NCBI GenBank assembly: GCA_035310985.1
Contig: DATGDH010000139.1
Span: 139,403-203,402 of the forward strand
Source: DAHVFK01 sp035310985
GTDB lineage: Bacteria > Pseudomonadota > Gammaproteobacteria > Burkholderiales > SG8-39
DNA length: 64,000 nt
Reading direction: 5' to 3'
A program made the translations under genes and the position numbers. Of the stretch, positions 16,115-25,354 are shown piece by piece (position 1 is the first letter of the stretch; every line of letters begins with the position of its first letter). The notes below the pieces were generated by a model. That model made no database searches. It saw only the letters and a program-made list of their open reading frames with translations, and was not told the origin of the DNA.

Positions 16115-18421
16115 CTAATTGCCAGAGGAAGGTGTCACGTAATCGTCCATCGGCGTGAACGAAGGCTGCGGAGCGCGCGGCACATTCTCCTCGTAGAAAT
16201 ACTCCAGTATCGGAGCTGAATCATTCGGGATCGTCGGATCTGGCCCGGTTTCCACGCGGACCACGCCTGGCGGCATCACGCGCGGCATCTCCGGGACGCC
16301 GTTGAGCACCTGCTCCATATATCCCATCCAGATCGGTAACGCGACCGCGGCTCCGGTCTGATTACGTCCCAGCGATTTCGGCTGATCGAAGCCAACCCAG
16401 GCGATACCCACGACGGTCGGCTGATAGCCGCAAAACCACGCGTCTACGAAGTCGTTCGTCGTGCCGGTCTTGCCGGCGATATCGTGCCGGCCAAGGCGCG
16501 CGGCGCGCGCCGCCGTACCGTACGTAACCACGTCCTGCATCATGCTGTCGATAATAAAGGCATTACGGGCGTCGATGACTCGTTGCGTACCTTCTGCGGC
16601 ACGCTGCGGATGCGCAACGGCCACCGGCTCTCCGCGATCGTCGACCACCTTCTGGATGTAGTAGGGCTGCACGAGGTAGCCGCCGTTTGCAAATACCGAG
16701 TAGGCGCGTGCCATCTGCAACGGCGTCACCGATCCGGCACCGAGCGCCATCGTCAAATACGGCGGGTGCTTGTCGGCGTCGAACCCGAAGCGAGTGATGT
16801 AGTCCTGGGCGTATTTCGGGCCGATCGCCTGCAAGATTCGGATCGACACCATGTTCTTCGATTTCGCCAGGGCTGTGCGCAGGCGCATTGGCCCATCGAA
16901 CGTACCGTCGTAATTGCTCGGCTCCCAAACCTGGCCCCCGGTTACTTCAGGCTCGATTACGAGCGGTTCGTCGGGCACCACAGTGGCCGGCGTAAAGCCC
17001 TTTTCCAGCGCCGCGGAATAGATGAATGGCTTGAACGATGACCCGGGCTGGCGCCAAGCTTGGATGACGTGGTTGTACTTGTTTCGATCAAAATCGAACC
17101 CGCCTACCAATGCGCGGATCGCGCCGTCCTGCGGATCGAGGGCGACGAATGCCGATTCGGCATCCGGCAGTTGCACGATCTGCCAGTGCTTCCCGTCTGC
17201 AAGTTGCACGCGCACGATCGCCCCGCGTCGGATGCGCTTTTGCGGCGCAGCCTTCGGGCTAAGCGACGCAGCCGCGAACTTGAGCCCGTCGCCCGAGATC
17301 TTGATCGTCTCGCCGCTGTGCAACACGGCCGATACCGCTTTGGGGTTTTCCTCGATCACCACTGCGGCAAGCAGCTCGTCGTTGTCCGGATAGTCCGCAA
17401 GAGCATCCTCGTAGTCTTCCTCGTGCGCGTCGTCGGGCAGCTTGGCGAAGCCCTCCGGCCCGCGATACCCGTGCCGCCTGTCGTAGTCCATGAGGCCCCT
17501 GCGTAGCGATTCGTAGGCTGCCTCCTGGTCTGATTTGCGGATAGTGGTGTATACGCGGAAGCCTCGCGTGTATGCGTCCTGACCATACTGCTCGTACATC
17601 GCCTGACGTACCATCTCCGCCAGATAGTCGGCGTGTACCGCATACTCTGAGGCAGTTCGAGGCGCGCGCCGCAATGGCGCTTTGAGTGCTTCTTCTTGCT
17701 GCGCCTCGGTGATGTAGCCCAGCGCTCTCATGCGACGCAAGACGTAACGCTGGCGCTGTCGTGCGCGCTGTGGGCTGGTGATCGGGTTGTAACTCGAAGG
17801 TGCCTTGGGTAAGCCCGCCAACATCGCGGCCTCACCCAAGGTCAGTTTGTCGAGCGACTTGCCGAAATAAGTCTGTGCCGCCGCTGCGAAGCCATAGGCA
17901 CGCTGTCCAAGATAGATCTGATTGATATACAGCTCGAGAATCTGGTCCTTCGTGAGGCTGTGCTCGATTTTGAAGGCCAGTAGGGCCTCATACAGCTTGC
18001 GCGTCAGCGTCTTCTCGGACGAAAGAAAGAAGTTGCGCGCGACCTGCATGGTGATCGTGCTTGCGCCTTGCCTGCGTCCGCCGGCGAGCAGATTGGAGTA
18101 GGCGGCACGTAGCACGCCGGCATAGTCAATGCCCGTGTGCTGATAAAAGCGCTCGTCCTCCGCGGCGATGATCGCGCTCTTGAGTGTCTGCGGTACCTCG
18201 GCAATCGAGATTACGGAGCGGCGCTCCTCGCCGAATTCGCCGATCAGTTCCCCGTCCGCCGTATACACGCGCAGCGGGACTTTTGGCTGGTAATCGGTGA
18301 GCGAGTCGAGTGACGGAAGGTTCGGGTAGGCGAGCAACAGCACGAGCGCGGCAATGCCGGCGCCGACCACGAATAATCCCGCGAGTAGAGCCAGCGGGAA
18401 CAGCAAAAAACGACGCCACAT
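16115..18421 (-). CDS. mrcA: Bifunctional penicillin-binding protein 1a
   Basis: 768 residues. One N-terminal membrane helix (residues 5-31) is followed by a GT51 glycosyltransferase domain with catalytic E88 in IIAAEDERFYQHTGID. An inserted OB-like region spans about residues 310-425. The transpeptidase domain has SxxK at S461-K464 (PGSSFKP), SKN and KTGTT motifs. It polymerises and cross-links peptidoglycan in the periplasm. I begin at ATG 18421 rather than the TTG one codon earlier; neither has a strong ribosome site. Divergent from the type IV pilus operon, the standard proteobacterial layout. Confidence 0.95.
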   Translation of the reverse strand: MWRRFLLFPLALLAGLFVVGAGIAALVLLLAYPNLPSLDSLTDYQPKVPLRVYTADGELIGEFGEERRSVISIAEVPQTLKSAIIAAEDERFYQHTGIDYAGVLRAAYSNLLAGGRRQGASTITMQVARNFFLSSEKTLTRKLYEALLAFKIEHSLTKDQILELYINQIYLGQRAYGFAAAAQTYFGKSLDKLTLGEAAMLAGLPKAPSSYNPITSPQRARQRQRYVLRRMRALGYITEAQQEEALKAPLRRAPRTASEYAVHADYLAEMVRQAMYEQYGQDAYTRGFRVYTTIRKSDQEAAYESLRRGLMDYDRRHGYRGPEGFAKLPDDAHEEDYEDALADYPDNDELLAAVVIEENPKAVSAVLHSGETIKISGDGLKFAAASLSPKAAPQKRIRRGAIVRVQLADGKHWQIVQLPDAESAFVALDPQDGAIRALVGGFDFDRNKYNHVIQAWRQPGSSFKPFIYSAALEKGFTPATVVPDEPLVIEPEVTGGQVWEPSNYDGTFDGPMRLRTALAKSKNMVSIRILQAIGPKYAQDYITRFGFDADKHPPYLTMALGAGSVTPLQMARAYSVFANGGYLVQPYYIQKVVDDRGEPVAVAHPQRAAEGTQRVIDARNAFIIDSMMQDVVTYGTAARAARLGRHDIAGKTGTTNDFVDAWFCGYQPTVVGIAWVGFDQPKSLGRNQTGAAVALPIWMGYMEQVLNGVPEMPRVMPPGVVRVETGPDPTIPNDSAPILEYFYEENVPRAPQPSFTPMDDYVTPSSGN

Positions 18422-18475
18422 CAAGGGAGTTAGCCCGAAATCGCGGGCCTAGGCACCGGACGCGAGAGAGAGGGC

Positions 18476-18481
18476 ATTATA
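18476..18481 (-). promoter_or_regulatory. Candidate -10 box for mrcA
   Basis: Perfect TATAAT on the minus strand, 54 bases before the mrcA ATG in the divergent mrcA-pilM region. No good TTGACA-like hexamer sits 16-18 bases further upstream. In the pilM half of this region a CGCAAT-N8-ATTGCG inverted repeat (18543-18562) is also seen, without an assigned role. Confidence 0.4.
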
Positions 18482-18593
18482 GGGGTTCTGGCCCTGTGGA
18501 AAATTCACTAGACACTAGCTAGGCTTGTTGCTAGCATTTAACGCAATTTCTACGTATTGCGCCTAACACGCCGGAGCGCAAGGGAAAATAACG

Positions 18594-19670
18594 ATGGAAC
18601 TGGACATTTTCAAGCCGAAGACGCCGCCGTTGTTCGGGCTGGATATCAGTTCGTCGTCGGTCAAGATGCTGGAAATTGTGGAAGCGGGAAAGGGGGCCTA
18701 TCGCGTCGAGCGCTACGCAATAGAGCCATTGCCGCGCGAAGCTGTCGTCGACGGCAACATCAATAACTTGGAGACCGTAGCCGAAGCGGTAAAGCGCGCG
18801 CACAAGCGGCTTGCGACGCGCACCAAGCACGTCGCCATGGCAGTCCCATCCGGTGCCGTGATTACGAAGAAAATCATCGTACAAGCTGGGTTGCGTGAAG
18901 AAGAGCTCGAGGTACAGGTCGAAACCGAGGCCAATCAGTACATTCCGTTCGCTCTGGATGAAGTGAATCTTGACTTCCAGCGGATCGGGCCCGCGCCTTC
19001 GAGTCCTGACGAGGAGGAAGTGCTAATCGCCGCAACCCGCAAAGAGAAGGTTGAGGACCGCGTTGCGGTGGCCGAGTCCGCGGGACTCAAGGCTCTGGTC
19101 ATGGACGTCGAGTCCTATGCGCAGCAAAGCGCCCTCTCGCTCGTGGTCCAACAACTGCCGGGCGGAGGCAAGGATCAGAACATCGCGGTTGTGGATATTG
19201 GCGCCAACGTGATGAACGTTACCGTGCTGCGCAACGAGCAGTCGGTCTACACCAGAGAGCAGGCATTCGGTGGAAACCAGCTCACGCAGGATATCGTTAG
19301 TCGCTACGGCATGAGTGTGGATGAGGCCGAGAACGCGAAGCGTTCGGGCGGCTTGCCGGACGATTTTGAAGCCGAAGTGTTGCGTCCGTTCATGGACAAC
19401 CTTTCTATGGAGGTCCAACGCGCGCTGCAGTTCTTCTTCACTTCTACGCAATACAGCAGCGTCGACCAGATTCTCCTTGCGGGCGGATCCGCTGTTATTC
19501 CAGGCCTGGACGAAGCGGTGCATACGCGCACGCAGGTTTCGTGCATGGTCGCCAATCCATTCGCGGCGATGCAAACGTCGCCTCGTATCCAGCTGAAACG
19601 TCTGATTGTTGACGCACCTTCGCTGATCATCACCTGCGGGCTGGCTATGCGGAGGTTCGATCCGTTATGA
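18594..19670 (+). CDS. pilM: Type IV pilus assembly protein PilM
   Basis: 358 residues, actin-like ATPase fold (FtsA/ASKHA type). The N-terminus FGLDISSSSVKMLEI is the phosphate-1 motif, IAVVDIGANVMNVTVL the second phosphate loop, and LLAGGSAVIPGLDE the adenosine loop. PilM sits on the cytoplasmic face and binds the N-terminus of PilN in the pilus alignment subcomplex. First gene of a tightly packed pilMNOPQ operon; its stop overlaps the pilN start in ATGA. Confidence 0.95.
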   Translation: MELDIFKPKTPPLFGLDISSSSVKMLEIVEAGKGAYRVERYAIEPLPREAVVDGNINNLETVAEAVKRAHKRLATRTKHVAMAVPSGAVITKKIIVQAGLREEELEVQVETEANQYIPFALDEVNLDFQRIGPAPSSPDEEEVLIAATRKEKVEDRVAVAESAGLKALVMDVESYAQQSALSLVVQQLPGGGKDQNIAVVDIGANVMNVTVLRNEQSVYTREQAFGGNQLTQDIVSRYGMSVDEAENAKRSGGLPDDFEAEVLRPFMDNLSMEVQRALQFFFTSTQYSSVDQILLAGGSAVIPGLDEAVHTRTQVSCMVANPFAAMQTSPRIQLKRLIVDAPSLIITCGLAMRRFDPL

Positions 19671-20272
19671 GCTCGATTCGCATCAACCTGCTCCCGCACC
19701 GCGACGAGCGACGCAAGCGCGCGCGCACCCATTTCGCGGTGCTCGGCGCGATGACGTTTGTGCTCGGCCTGGTCATTGTCGGAGCCGTGCATATCGTGAA
19801 CGCGCAGCGCATCGCAGCTCAGGAGGATCGCAATACGTTCCTCAAGGGCGAGATCGCAAAGCTCGACAAGCAGATTGCCGACATCAAGAAGCTGAAGGAC
19901 GAGATCCAAGCACTTCTCGCGCGCAAACAAGTCATTGAGACGCTTCAGGCTGACCGTGCGCAAACCGTGCACTTGCTCGATCAACTCGTGCGACAGATGC
20001 CGGAAGGCGTATATCTCAAGTCGGTAAAGCAAAAGGGTCTTGCCGTGAATCTCGACGGCTACGCGCAGTCGAATGCTCGCGTTTCCACGCTCATGCGCAA
20101 TATCGAGTCGTCTCCATGGCTGGAAAAGCCAGCACTGGTGGAGATCAAGGCGACCCTGGTCAACAAGCAGCGCGTGTCCGAGTTCAACCTGAATTTGTCG
20201 CTCAAGCCGGTCAAGCCGGAACAGGACAAGGGCGGCAAGCCGGGCGCCAAGGCGCCGGTCACGAAGGGGTAG
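19667..20272 (+). CDS. pilN: Type IV pilus inner-membrane protein PilN
   Basis: 201 residues. The short cytoplasmic N-terminus begins SSIRINLLPHRDERRK and contains the conserved INLLP motif that docks into PilM. One membrane helix (about residues 22-44) is followed by a periplasmic coiled coil and a ferredoxin-like domain. It pairs with PilO to link the inner-membrane motor to the secretin. The Pro/Lys-rich tail (PVKPEQDKGGKPGAK) is probably disordered. ATGA overlap with pilM. Confidence 0.94.
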   Translation: MSSIRINLLPHRDERRKRARTHFAVLGAMTFVLGLVIVGAVHIVNAQRIAAQEDRNTFLKGEIAKLDKQIADIKKLKDEIQALLARKQVIETLQADRAQTVHLLDQLVRQMPEGVYLKSVKQKGLAVNLDGYAQSNARVSTLMRNIESSPWLEKPALVEIKATLVNKQRVSEFNLNLSLKPVKPEQDKGGKPGAKAPVTKG

Positions 20273-20275
20273 GAC

Positions 20276-20923
20276 GTGGCGATCAACTTCAACAAGATCG
20301 TAGATGACTTCAGGCGCCTCAACCCACGCGACCCGGGAACGTGGCCGGCAATCCCGAAGTTGACCGCACTAGCTGCAGTGCTGGTCGTATTGCCCGTGGC
20401 GGCCTATTTCCTCGACTGGCAGTCGCAGCTCGCCGAGCTCGACGCCGGCCAGCAGCAGGAGAAGAAGCTCAAGGAGGATTACGTCAACAAGAAGCGCCAG
20501 GCGATCAACCTTGACCTGTATCGCCAACAGCTACGCGAGATCGACACGCAGTTTGGCGCTTTGCTCCGACAGCTTCCCAACAAGTCCCAGATGGACGCCT
20601 TGCTCGTAGACATCAACCAGGCCGGATTGGGTCGCGGGCTGCAGTTCGAGCTGTTCAAGCCGGCGCCGGCCGAGACGGTCAGAGAGTTCTACGCCGAGCT
20701 CCCCATCCAGATAAAGGTCGTCGGCAACTACCATGACATGGGGGCTTTCGCGAGCGACGTTGGCCAGCTCTCTCGCATTGTCACGCTTAACGACGTGTCA
20801 ATCGTGGCGGCGAAGGACGGCAATCTGCAAATGGAAGCGACCGCACGCACGTTCCGCTACCTCGACGAAGAGGAAATCGCCGCGCAGCGTAAAGCACAGC
20901 AGGCGGGCAAGGGTCGGAGATGA
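20276..20923 (+). CDS. pilO: Type IV pilus inner-membrane protein PilO
   Basis: 215 residues. GTG start with GAAGGGGTAGGA upstream, three bases after the pilN stop. A membrane helix lies near residues 28-45 (TALAAVLVVLPVAAYF), then a coiled coil (QQQEKKLKEDYVNKK) and a ferredoxin-like periplasmic domain (PIQIKVVGNYHDMGAFASDV). It forms a heterodimer with PilN in the alignment complex. It overlaps pilP in ATGA. Confidence 0.94.
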   Translation: MAINFNKIVDDFRRLNPRDPGTWPAIPKLTALAAVLVVLPVAAYFLDWQSQLAELDAGQQQEKKLKEDYVNKKRQAINLDLYRQQLREIDTQFGALLRQLPNKSQMDALLVDINQAGLGRGLQFELFKPAPAETVREFYAELPIQIKVVGNYHDMGAFASDVGQLSRIVTLNDVSIVAAKDGNLQMEATARTFRYLDEEEIAAQRKAQQAGKGRR

Positions 20924-21447
20924 AGAAGATCATCGTATTGGCAAGTGCGGTCTTGCTCGCGGGGTGCGGAGCCGACGAGCACAGTGACCTCAAGCAGGAG
21001 CTAAACGCGCTGACCAAGGACCTGCGCGGACACGTGGCCCCCTTGCCCCAGGTGAAGCCGTACGAGCCAGTTCCCTATACGGCCGAGGCGCTGATCGATC
21101 CGTTCTTGCCCGATCGGATCATAGTCGCGCAGCCCGGCCGCGCGACCGGCGGAAGGGGCAAGCTTGCGCCAGATCCCAACCGCCCCAAGGAGCCGCTGGA
21201 AGCATTTCCGCTTGAGTCGATCCACATGGTCGGCACGATTACGGAGCGCAAACAGACCTTCGGCTTGGTGACGGCAGGGCAGAACCTTTATCGCGTCAGG
21301 AAGGGCAACTATATGGGCCAGAACTTCGGCGTGATTACGTCGATCACAGACGGCCAGATCGACCTCAAGGAACTGGTCCAGGATAGTAGCGGCGAGTGGG
21401 TGGAACGCGCCAGCGCGCTGCAATTGCAGGAGGTAAGCAAACGATGA
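20920..21447 (+). CDS. pilP: Type IV pilus lipoprotein PilP
   Basis: 175 residues. Signal peptide with lipobox LLAGC at residues 12-16, then a Pro-rich linker (PYEPVPYTAEALIDPF) and a C-terminal beta-domain (ESIHMVGTITERKQTFGLV) that contacts the secretin PilQ. It is anchored at the inner membrane and bridges PilN/PilO to PilQ. Its stop overlaps the pilQ start in ATGA. Confidence 0.94.
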   Translation: MKKIIVLASAVLLAGCGADEHSDLKQELNALTKDLRGHVAPLPQVKPYEPVPYTAEALIDPFLPDRIIVAQPGRATGGRGKLAPDPNRPKEPLEAFPLESIHMVGTITERKQTFGLVTAGQNLYRVRKGNYMGQNFGVITSITDGQIDLKELVQDSSGEWVERASALQLQEVSKR

Positions 21448-23531
21448 AAACACTAACCGCTTTCTTTGCACTCTTGCTGTGGCTCGCTGGGACGGGCATT
21501 GCCTTAGCTCAAGCGAACAGCATCGAGGCATTCGATGTTACGCAGCAAGGCGGAAAGGTGGTTGTGCGCGTCACTACCAGGGAGCCGCTTAATAGTGTTC
21601 CGCCGAATTTCGCGATAACAACCCCGGCACGCATCGCCTTTGACTTCGCCAACACGGTGAATGCCCTCGGCCGCACCACGCAAGATATCGGCCAAGGTGA
21701 TCTGCGCAGCATGAATCTGGTTCAGGGCGCGGGTCGTACCCGGCTCGTGCTCAACCTGGCTCGCCCGGTGCCGCACGAGGCGACCATCGATGGGCGTAAT
21801 CTGCTTATCACCCTGTCGGAGCCAGCATCTACTGCAACTGGGCCGGTGGCGCATTTCGCCGAAGGAAAGGCCGACGCGACGCATACGGTGCGCGGAATCG
21901 ACTTCCGGCGCGGTAGCGGCGGCGAAGGACGTGTCGTAATCGACCTATCTGATCCGTCTACCGGCATCGACATTAGGCAGCAAGGGCAGAACATCGTCGT
22001 CGACTTCCTCAAGACCGCGCTGCCCGAGAATCTGCGCCGGCGGCTCGACGTGGTGGATTTCGGCACGCCTGTGCAACTGGTGAGCGCGTTTCAGCAGGGG
22101 GACAACACGCGCGTCGTGATCGAGCCCAAGGGTCAGTGGGAGCACAACGCGTATCAGTCGGACAATCAGTTCGTGGTCGAGGTCAAGCCGGCGTCGCCGA
22201 CCAAGGGTCCGTTCGCACAGCCCGGGAAGTACACCGGAGAGAAGCTCTCGCTCAACTTCCAGAACGTGGAAGTACGCGCAGTGCTCAACGTGATCGCAGA
22301 TTTTACCGATCTCAATATCATTGCCAGCGACACGGTCACGGGCAACATTACCCTCCGACTGAAAGACGTTCCGTGGGATCAGGCCCTGGACATAATTCTC
22401 AAGACGCGCGGGCTCGATATGCGCAGGAATGGCAACGTGATATGGATTGCCCCGCGCGACGAGATTGCGACACGTGAGAAGCTGGCGCTTGAGGCGCAGC
22501 AACAGATCAACGATCTCGAGCAGACGCGCACCGAGGCGTTCCAGTTGAACTACCAGAAGGCGGCAGACGTGCAGAAGCTGCTTTCCGACCCGCAGCAGCG
22601 AATGTTATCCAAGCGCGGCAGCGCGGTGGTCGACTCGCGTACCAATACCCTGTTCGTGCAGGATACGCCGAGCCGCTTGGAGGAAGTGCGTAAATTGGTC
22701 GCGAAAATCGATATCGCAGTGCGTCAGGTGATGATCGAGGCGCGCATTGTCGAGGCGAGTGACACCTTCAGCAGGAATCTTGGCGTGCGACTCGGTTACC
22801 ACGACATGGGGGCCCCCCCGGGGCACGGCGTGTTTGGCAGCAACCAGACTCGCTTCACCGCTGGCGGTGGCTTGGCCGACACCGGCTTCCACACCGGGCA
22901 GAGCGCTACCACGCCAGCTTTTCCGAATGACTCCTCGAGCGTGAACCTGCCCGCGGCCGGCCTGAATGGCTTCAATGCGGGCCAGTTCTCGTTCATCCTA
23001 TTCAACAGCGCCCTGACGCAGTTCCTCAACCTGGAGATCAACGCATTGGAGGCAGACGGGAAAGGCAAGATCATCTCTAGCCCACGCGTGCTGACCGCAG
23101 ACCAGGTCGAGGCCGTGATCGAGCAGGGTACAGAAATACCGTACCAGCAGGCGACGTCGTCGGGCGCCACGAGCGTATCGTTCCGCAAGGCGAGCCTATC
23201 GCTCAAGGTCAAGCCGCAAATTACGCCCGACGGCAACATCATCATGACGCTCGACGTGAACAACGATTCGCCTGGGACGACGACGCCGGCCGGCGTACAG
23301 ATCAACACGAAACACGTGAAAACCGAAGTCCTGGTCGAGAATGGAGGCACCGTTGTGATCGGCGGGATCTACCAGCAGAACGACCGCACGGACATTACCC
23401 AGGTACCGCTGCTTGGCGACTTGCCGGTTGTCGGCTACCTGTTCAGGAACAAGGCGACCTCCACGAACAAGACTGAGTTGCTGGTATTCATCACGCCGAA
23501 AATCGTGAACGACCGCCTGAGCTCCCGCTAA
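21444..23531 (+). CDS. pilQ: Type IV pilus secretin PilQ
   Basis: 695 residues. The signal peptide ends near GTGIALAQA. Two AMIN-type peptidoglycan-binding domains follow (about residues 25-130 and 140-245), then the STN/N0 domain (LSLNFQNVEVRAVLNVIADF), an N1 domain and the C-terminal secretin barrel (VLTADQVEAVIEQGTEIPYQ through VPLLGDLPVVGYLFRNK). It forms the outer-membrane channel for the pilus. Last gene of the operon, with a strong terminator 25 bases beyond the stop. Confidence 0.95.
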   Translation: MKTLTAFFALLLWLAGTGIALAQANSIEAFDVTQQGGKVVVRVTTREPLNSVPPNFAITTPARIAFDFANTVNALGRTTQDIGQGDLRSMNLVQGAGRTRLVLNLARPVPHEATIDGRNLLITLSEPASTATGPVAHFAEGKADATHTVRGIDFRRGSGGEGRVVIDLSDPSTGIDIRQQGQNIVVDFLKTALPENLRRRLDVVDFGTPVQLVSAFQQGDNTRVVIEPKGQWEHNAYQSDNQFVVEVKPASPTKGPFAQPGKYTGEKLSLNFQNVEVRAVLNVIADFTDLNIIASDTVTGNITLRLKDVPWDQALDIILKTRGLDMRRNGNVIWIAPRDEIATREKLALEAQQQINDLEQTRTEAFQLNYQKAADVQKLLSDPQQRMLSKRGSAVVDSRTNTLFVQDTPSRLEEVRKLVAKIDIAVRQVMIEARIVEASDTFSRNLGVRLGYHDMGAPPGHGVFGSNQTRFTAGGGLADTGFHTGQSATTPAFPNDSSSVNLPAAGLNGFNAGQFSFILFNSALTQFLNLEINALEADGKGKIISSPRVLTADQVEAVIEQGTEIPYQQATSSGATSVSFRKASLSLKVKPQITPDGNIIMTLDVNNDSPGTTTPAGVQINTKHVKTEVLVENGGTVVIGGIYQQNDRTDITQVPLLGDLPVVGYLFRNKATSTNKTELLVFITPKIVNDRLSSR

Positions 23532-23556
23532 GTTGCCGCTTCTCCTCTGTAGGCTG

Positions 23557-23585
23557 CGGCCGGGCTCGCCCGGCCGTTTTCTTTT
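23557..23585 (+). terminator. Rho-independent terminator after pilQ
   Basis: Perfect 8-bp stem CGGCCGGG/CCCGGCCG with a four-base loop (CTCG), followed directly by TTTTCTTTT. It separates the pilus operon from aroK, whose ATG is 30 bases further on. Confidence 0.85.
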
Positions 23586-23615
23586 GTGCACTCGGCGCGC
23601 CGCTACAATAGGCGG

Positions 23616-24149
23616 ATGAAAGGCGGCGGAAACATCTATCTCGTAGGTATGATGGGGGCGGGCAAGACGACCGTCGGGAAGCTGCTCGCGCGCCGGCTCA
23701 AGCGCCGCTTCATCGATGCCGATCACGAAATCGAGCGCCGCTGCGGGGTGCGGATCCCGGTGATTTTCGACATCGAGGGCGAGGCCGGATTTCGAAGCCG
23801 CGAAGCACAGGTCATCGCGGAGCTGAGCGCGCTCGACGGCGTAGTGCTCGCAACTGGCGGAGGCGCAGTCTTGGCTCCGGAGAACCGCCGCCTGCTCACT
23901 TCGCGTGGTACGGTGGTGTACTTGCGTGCCACGCCCGCGGACCTTTACCAGCGCGTGCGCCACGACAAGAACCGGCCGCTTCTCGCCACCGCTGACCCTC
24001 TGGCGCGTCTGCAAGAGCTCTACAAGCAGCGAGATCCGCTTTATCTGGAAGTGGCCGACCTCGTCGTCGAGACCGGACGGCAGAATGTCCAGACGCTGGC
24101 ACGCGAACTGGTTGCTAAGCTCGAAGAGCGATGGAAAATATCCGCGTAG
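23616..24149 (+). CDS. aroK: Shikimate kinase
   Basis: 177 residues, P-loop kinase phosphorylating shikimate in chorismate synthesis. Walker A is GMMGAGKTT near residues 11-19, the shikimate site includes DADHEIERR and GFRSRE, and the glycine loop is LATGGGAVL. The lid arginine is in RHDKNRPLL. The ATG gives the usual short N-terminus before IYLVGMMG. Its 3' end overlaps the aroB start by 19 bases. Confidence 0.95.
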   Translation: MKGGGNIYLVGMMGAGKTTVGKLLARRLKRRFIDADHEIERRCGVRIPVIFDIEGEAGFRSREAQVIAELSALDGVVLATGGGAVLAPENRRLLTSRGTVVYLRATPADLYQRVRHDKNRPLLATADPLARLQELYKQRDPLYLEVADLVVETGRQNVQTLARELVAKLEERWKISA

Positions 24150-25231
24150 ACCTTGGCGCGCGCGCCTATCCGATACACATCGGCAGGGACATTCTCGACG
24201 ACAAGTCGCTTTACGCACCGCACGTGGGCGGGGGCAGCGCGGCGATCGTCACGAACACCGTAGTGGCACCGCTCTATCTCGAGCGAGTTCGCAGCGCGCT
24301 CGCCGCGCTGGGTGCGCGCACGATCGACATCGTGGTCGACGACGGCGAGAGGGCTAAGGAATGGCACACGCTCGACAGCGTGTTCGACGCCTTGCTACAG
24401 GCGCGCTGTGACCGACAGACGCTTATCGTCGCACTGGGCGGCGGTGTCATAGGCGATCTGGCCGGCTTTGCTGCAGCGGTCTATCAGCGCGGCGTTTCGT
24501 TCGTCCAGGTGCCGACCACACTGCTCGCACAGGTCGACTCTTCGGTTGGCGGCAAGACCGCGATCAATCATCCACGCGGCAAGAACATGATCGGCGCCTT
24601 CCATCAGCCGCGCGCCGTGATCACCGACGTTGCGACGCTCGATACGCTGCCGGAACGCGAGCTGCGCGCAGGGCTCGCGGAGGTCATCAAGCACGGGCTC
24701 GCGCTCGACGCAGCGTTCACGCAGTGGCTGGAAGGAAACGTGGAGCGGCTGCTTGCGCGCGATCCGGCGGCGCTTGCCTACGCCATCCGGCGCTCGTGCG
24801 AGCTCAAGGCGCAGATCGTCGCGGCAGACGAGCGCGAAAGCGGCCGGCGGGCGCTGCTGAATTTCGGCCACACTTTTGGTCATGCGATCGAGACTGGGCT
24901 TGGCTACGGCACGTGGCTGCACGGCGAGGCAGTGGCTGCGGGCATGGTGATGGCCGCGGAGCTCTCGTCGCGCTGCGGCCTGACCGGGACGGAGGTGCCG
25001 CACCGTGTTCGTGCGCTGATTGGGCGCGCGGGCCTCCCGGTCGAGGGGCCCGTTATGTCGCCGGATCGCTACTTGGAGTTGATGTCGGTCGACAAGAAGG
25101 CCGCGCAGGGGAAGACACGCTTCGTCCTGCTCGAGGCGGTCGGCCGGAGCACCCTGCGTGCCGAGTCGGATGAGCGAAAAGTACGGGACGCCATCAGTGC
25201 TTGCACACGTTCGGCCGCCGCGGCGCAATAA
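24131..25231 (+). CDS. aroB: 3-Dehydroquinate synthase
   Basis: 366 residues. NAD-binding loop VALGGGVIGDLAGFAAA, the conserved QVPTTLLAQVDSSVGGKTAIN segment, the zinc ligands in RAGLAEVIKHG, NFGHTFGHAIE and YGTWLHGEAVAAGM. It closes the DAHP chain to 3-dehydroquinate, the second step of the shikimate pathway. It begins inside the last codons of aroK, so the pair is one operon. Confidence 0.96.
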   Translation: MENIRVDLGARAYPIHIGRDILDDKSLYAPHVGGGSAAIVTNTVVAPLYLERVRSALAALGARTIDIVVDDGERAKEWHTLDSVFDALLQARCDRQTLIVALGGGVIGDLAGFAAAVYQRGVSFVQVPTTLLAQVDSSVGGKTAINHPRGKNMIGAFHQPRAVITDVATLDTLPERELRAGLAEVIKHGLALDAAFTQWLEGNVERLLARDPAALAYAIRRSCELKAQIVAADERESGRRALLNFGHTFGHAIETGLGYGTWLHGEAVAAGMVMAAELSSRCGLTGTEVPHRVRALIGRAGLPVEGPVMSPDRYLELMSVDKKAAQGKTRFVLLEAVGRSTLRAESDERKVRDAISACTRSAAAAQ

Positions 25232-25253
25232 GCCCCGGAAAGCCGCCAAGCCC

Positions 25254-25282
25254 TTGTAGCCCAAGATGTAAGCCGGTATATT
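25254..25282 (+). promoter_or_regulatory. Candidate sigma-70 promoter of gltBD
   Basis: TTGTAG, a 17-base spacer and TATATT (five of six to the -10 consensus), about 73 bases before the gltB GTG in the 123-base aroB-gltB gap. An imperfect inverted repeat (GTTCGCCCGC ... GCGGCGAAC) follows it in the leader. Confidence 0.4.
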
Positions 25283-25354
25283 TCTCCGTTCGCCCGCCCT
25301 TTTTGTGCAGAGCGGCGAACAGAGACCTAGTTATTTGATATCAGGGACTTAGCC